DNA from: Mantis religiosa
Taxonomy: Eukaryota > Arthropoda > Insecta > Mantodea > Mantidae
Assembly (NCBI GenBank): GCA_030765055.1
Contig: CM060955.1
Coordinates: forward strand, 157,324,006-157,388,005
Direction of reading: 5' to 3'
DNA: 64,000 bases
A program made the translations under genes and the position numbers. Of the stretch, positions 63,136 through 64,000 are shown piece by piece. The stretch's first letter is position 1; each line of letters begins with the position of its first letter. Below the pieces are notes generated by a model. The model made no database searches, had not been told where the DNA came from, and saw nothing but the letters and a program-made list of their open reading frames with translations.

Positions 63136-64000
63136 GTGAGTCAATTACTACTGTCTTTATTGTTATTAGGGATGAGATTTCTATACCTAATGCTCATTTG
63201 GATCAAAGTATGTTTTGTATTTTGAGACACATAGGTTTTTTGATACTTTTAACTTTTTAAGTCTTGCATTATTGAAAGTTGCTGCAATTAACTTAAGGTC
63301 AGATAAAGAATAAAAGGAGTCAGGGCCTTATATTGTTCCCTAGCACAGGTGTCTAAAGATTTGCTGGACTGTATGTCTTGATTAGACCATGACTCGTTTC
63401 CTCTGATCAGTTGAATGCAATTTTCCATAAACTCTCATATCTAAATGAAAACATGCAAAACAATGTGAGAAGTAGAAGTTACTCTTGTAACATGCACCAT
63501 TAACTGATTTACAGAAAGCTGATTTAGCTGATGCATTAAATGAGTTATTGCAATAACTCTGGCTTTGTGATTCATCCTCAGCCTTCACATATTTATTCCA
63601 GTGACCAGCAGAAACAAGTCAGGTCTAAAGATAATCCAGCTCATTGAAATATTTATTCTTTGCTTCCATCTGTTAGTGTTTCACTAGTCAAATTTGAGAC
63701 ACAACTCTACCTTATTGGTATCCATACAAACTAATTTTCATTAATATTTTGTTTTATCAATACACAACAATTAAGCTTACCAGACAAAAAAATTACTTAC
63801 CCTACTCAACATTAGTAACGTGGGAGAAACTTTCTTTTGCGCAACGCGAGAATATTTTCTAAGTCCAAAGGTGCACGTATACGCATGCGCAAGCAGACGA
63901 ACAGCCGGTTCTGGCATTGCAGCGAACATGAGAAAGATATATAAAACTTGTAGCCAGCCTCTGCAAAAATACCGCAGACATAGTTGATGCAGTCCATGTG
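63136..64000. other. Intron 6 beginning, nothing recognised
   Basis: No further exon of the HURP-like gene recognised. The last 160 bp are richer in CG (GCGCAACGCGAG, CGCATGCGCAAGC) and may be the end of an unrecognised element. Confidence 0.45.

Noticed and set aside
63382..63997. Small minus-strand open frames in the last intron
   Set aside because: No motif, splice or repeat support; expected by chance in AT-rich sequence.
1..64000. CRISPR arrays, bacterial operons, rRNA genes or phage modules
   Set aside because: None seen. Spliced genes, LINEs, SINEs and PLEs show animal nuclear DNA.

Overview
The window looks like a repeat-rich animal nuclear genome, most likely an arthropod and probably an insect. 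It is AT-rich, its host genes are split into small exons by multi-kilobase introns, and the introns are packed with Penelope-like retroelements (PLEs), mariner/IS630-type DNA transposons, non-LTR retrotransposons, tRNA-derived repeats and solo LTRs. I could run no search; family names rest on motifs read by eye, and the species is not determined.

Two host genes can be assembled from phase-consistent exons. On the minus strand, seven exons (30842 down to 3400, running off the left edge) encode the N-terminal ~314 residues of a WASHC2/FAM21-type subunit of the WASH complex, which drives actin assembly on endosomes; its first exon is tentative. On the plus strand, six exons (35647 to 63135, running off the right edge) encode ~321 residues of a protein resembling the mitotic spindle factor HURP/DLGAP5 (insect mars). 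The genes are head to head. The region just upstream of the HURP-like start has paired CCAAT boxes, a Myb-type site and two TTTGAA (CHR-like) motifs, the layout expected of a G2/M gene.

The remainder is mobile DNA. 0-30 kb (WASHC2 introns): a Tigger-like remnant, a mariner (6.5-9.4 kb) with a PLE inside it, several PLE families, a 1.27-kb TA-flanked element, two solo LTRs, LINE pieces and tRNA-derived repeats. 30.9-35.5 kb (between the genes): a decayed IS630-like transposon, a LINE 3' end and a mariner scrap. 35.6-64 kb (HURP introns): a DUF7869-type remnant, LINEs, more PLEs (one 1.7-kb copy almost open from the RT palm to GIY-YIG), two non-autonomous copies of the 32-33 kb transposon, and at 59743-61838 an apparently complete TA-flanked IS630-Tc1-mariner element with an intact transposase whose catalytic spacing is DD82E.

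The strongest unexplained pattern is in the PLEs. Copies from several families sit as inverted dimers with both 3' ends facing outward, flanked by 10-14 bp target-site duplications, down to a 139-bp copy that is nothing but two ends. Their outward ends carry hammerhead-ribozyme-like cores. A tRNA-cloverleaf repeat in the same window shows the same inverted and tandem arrangement, which raises the question of whether it shares the PLE integration route.
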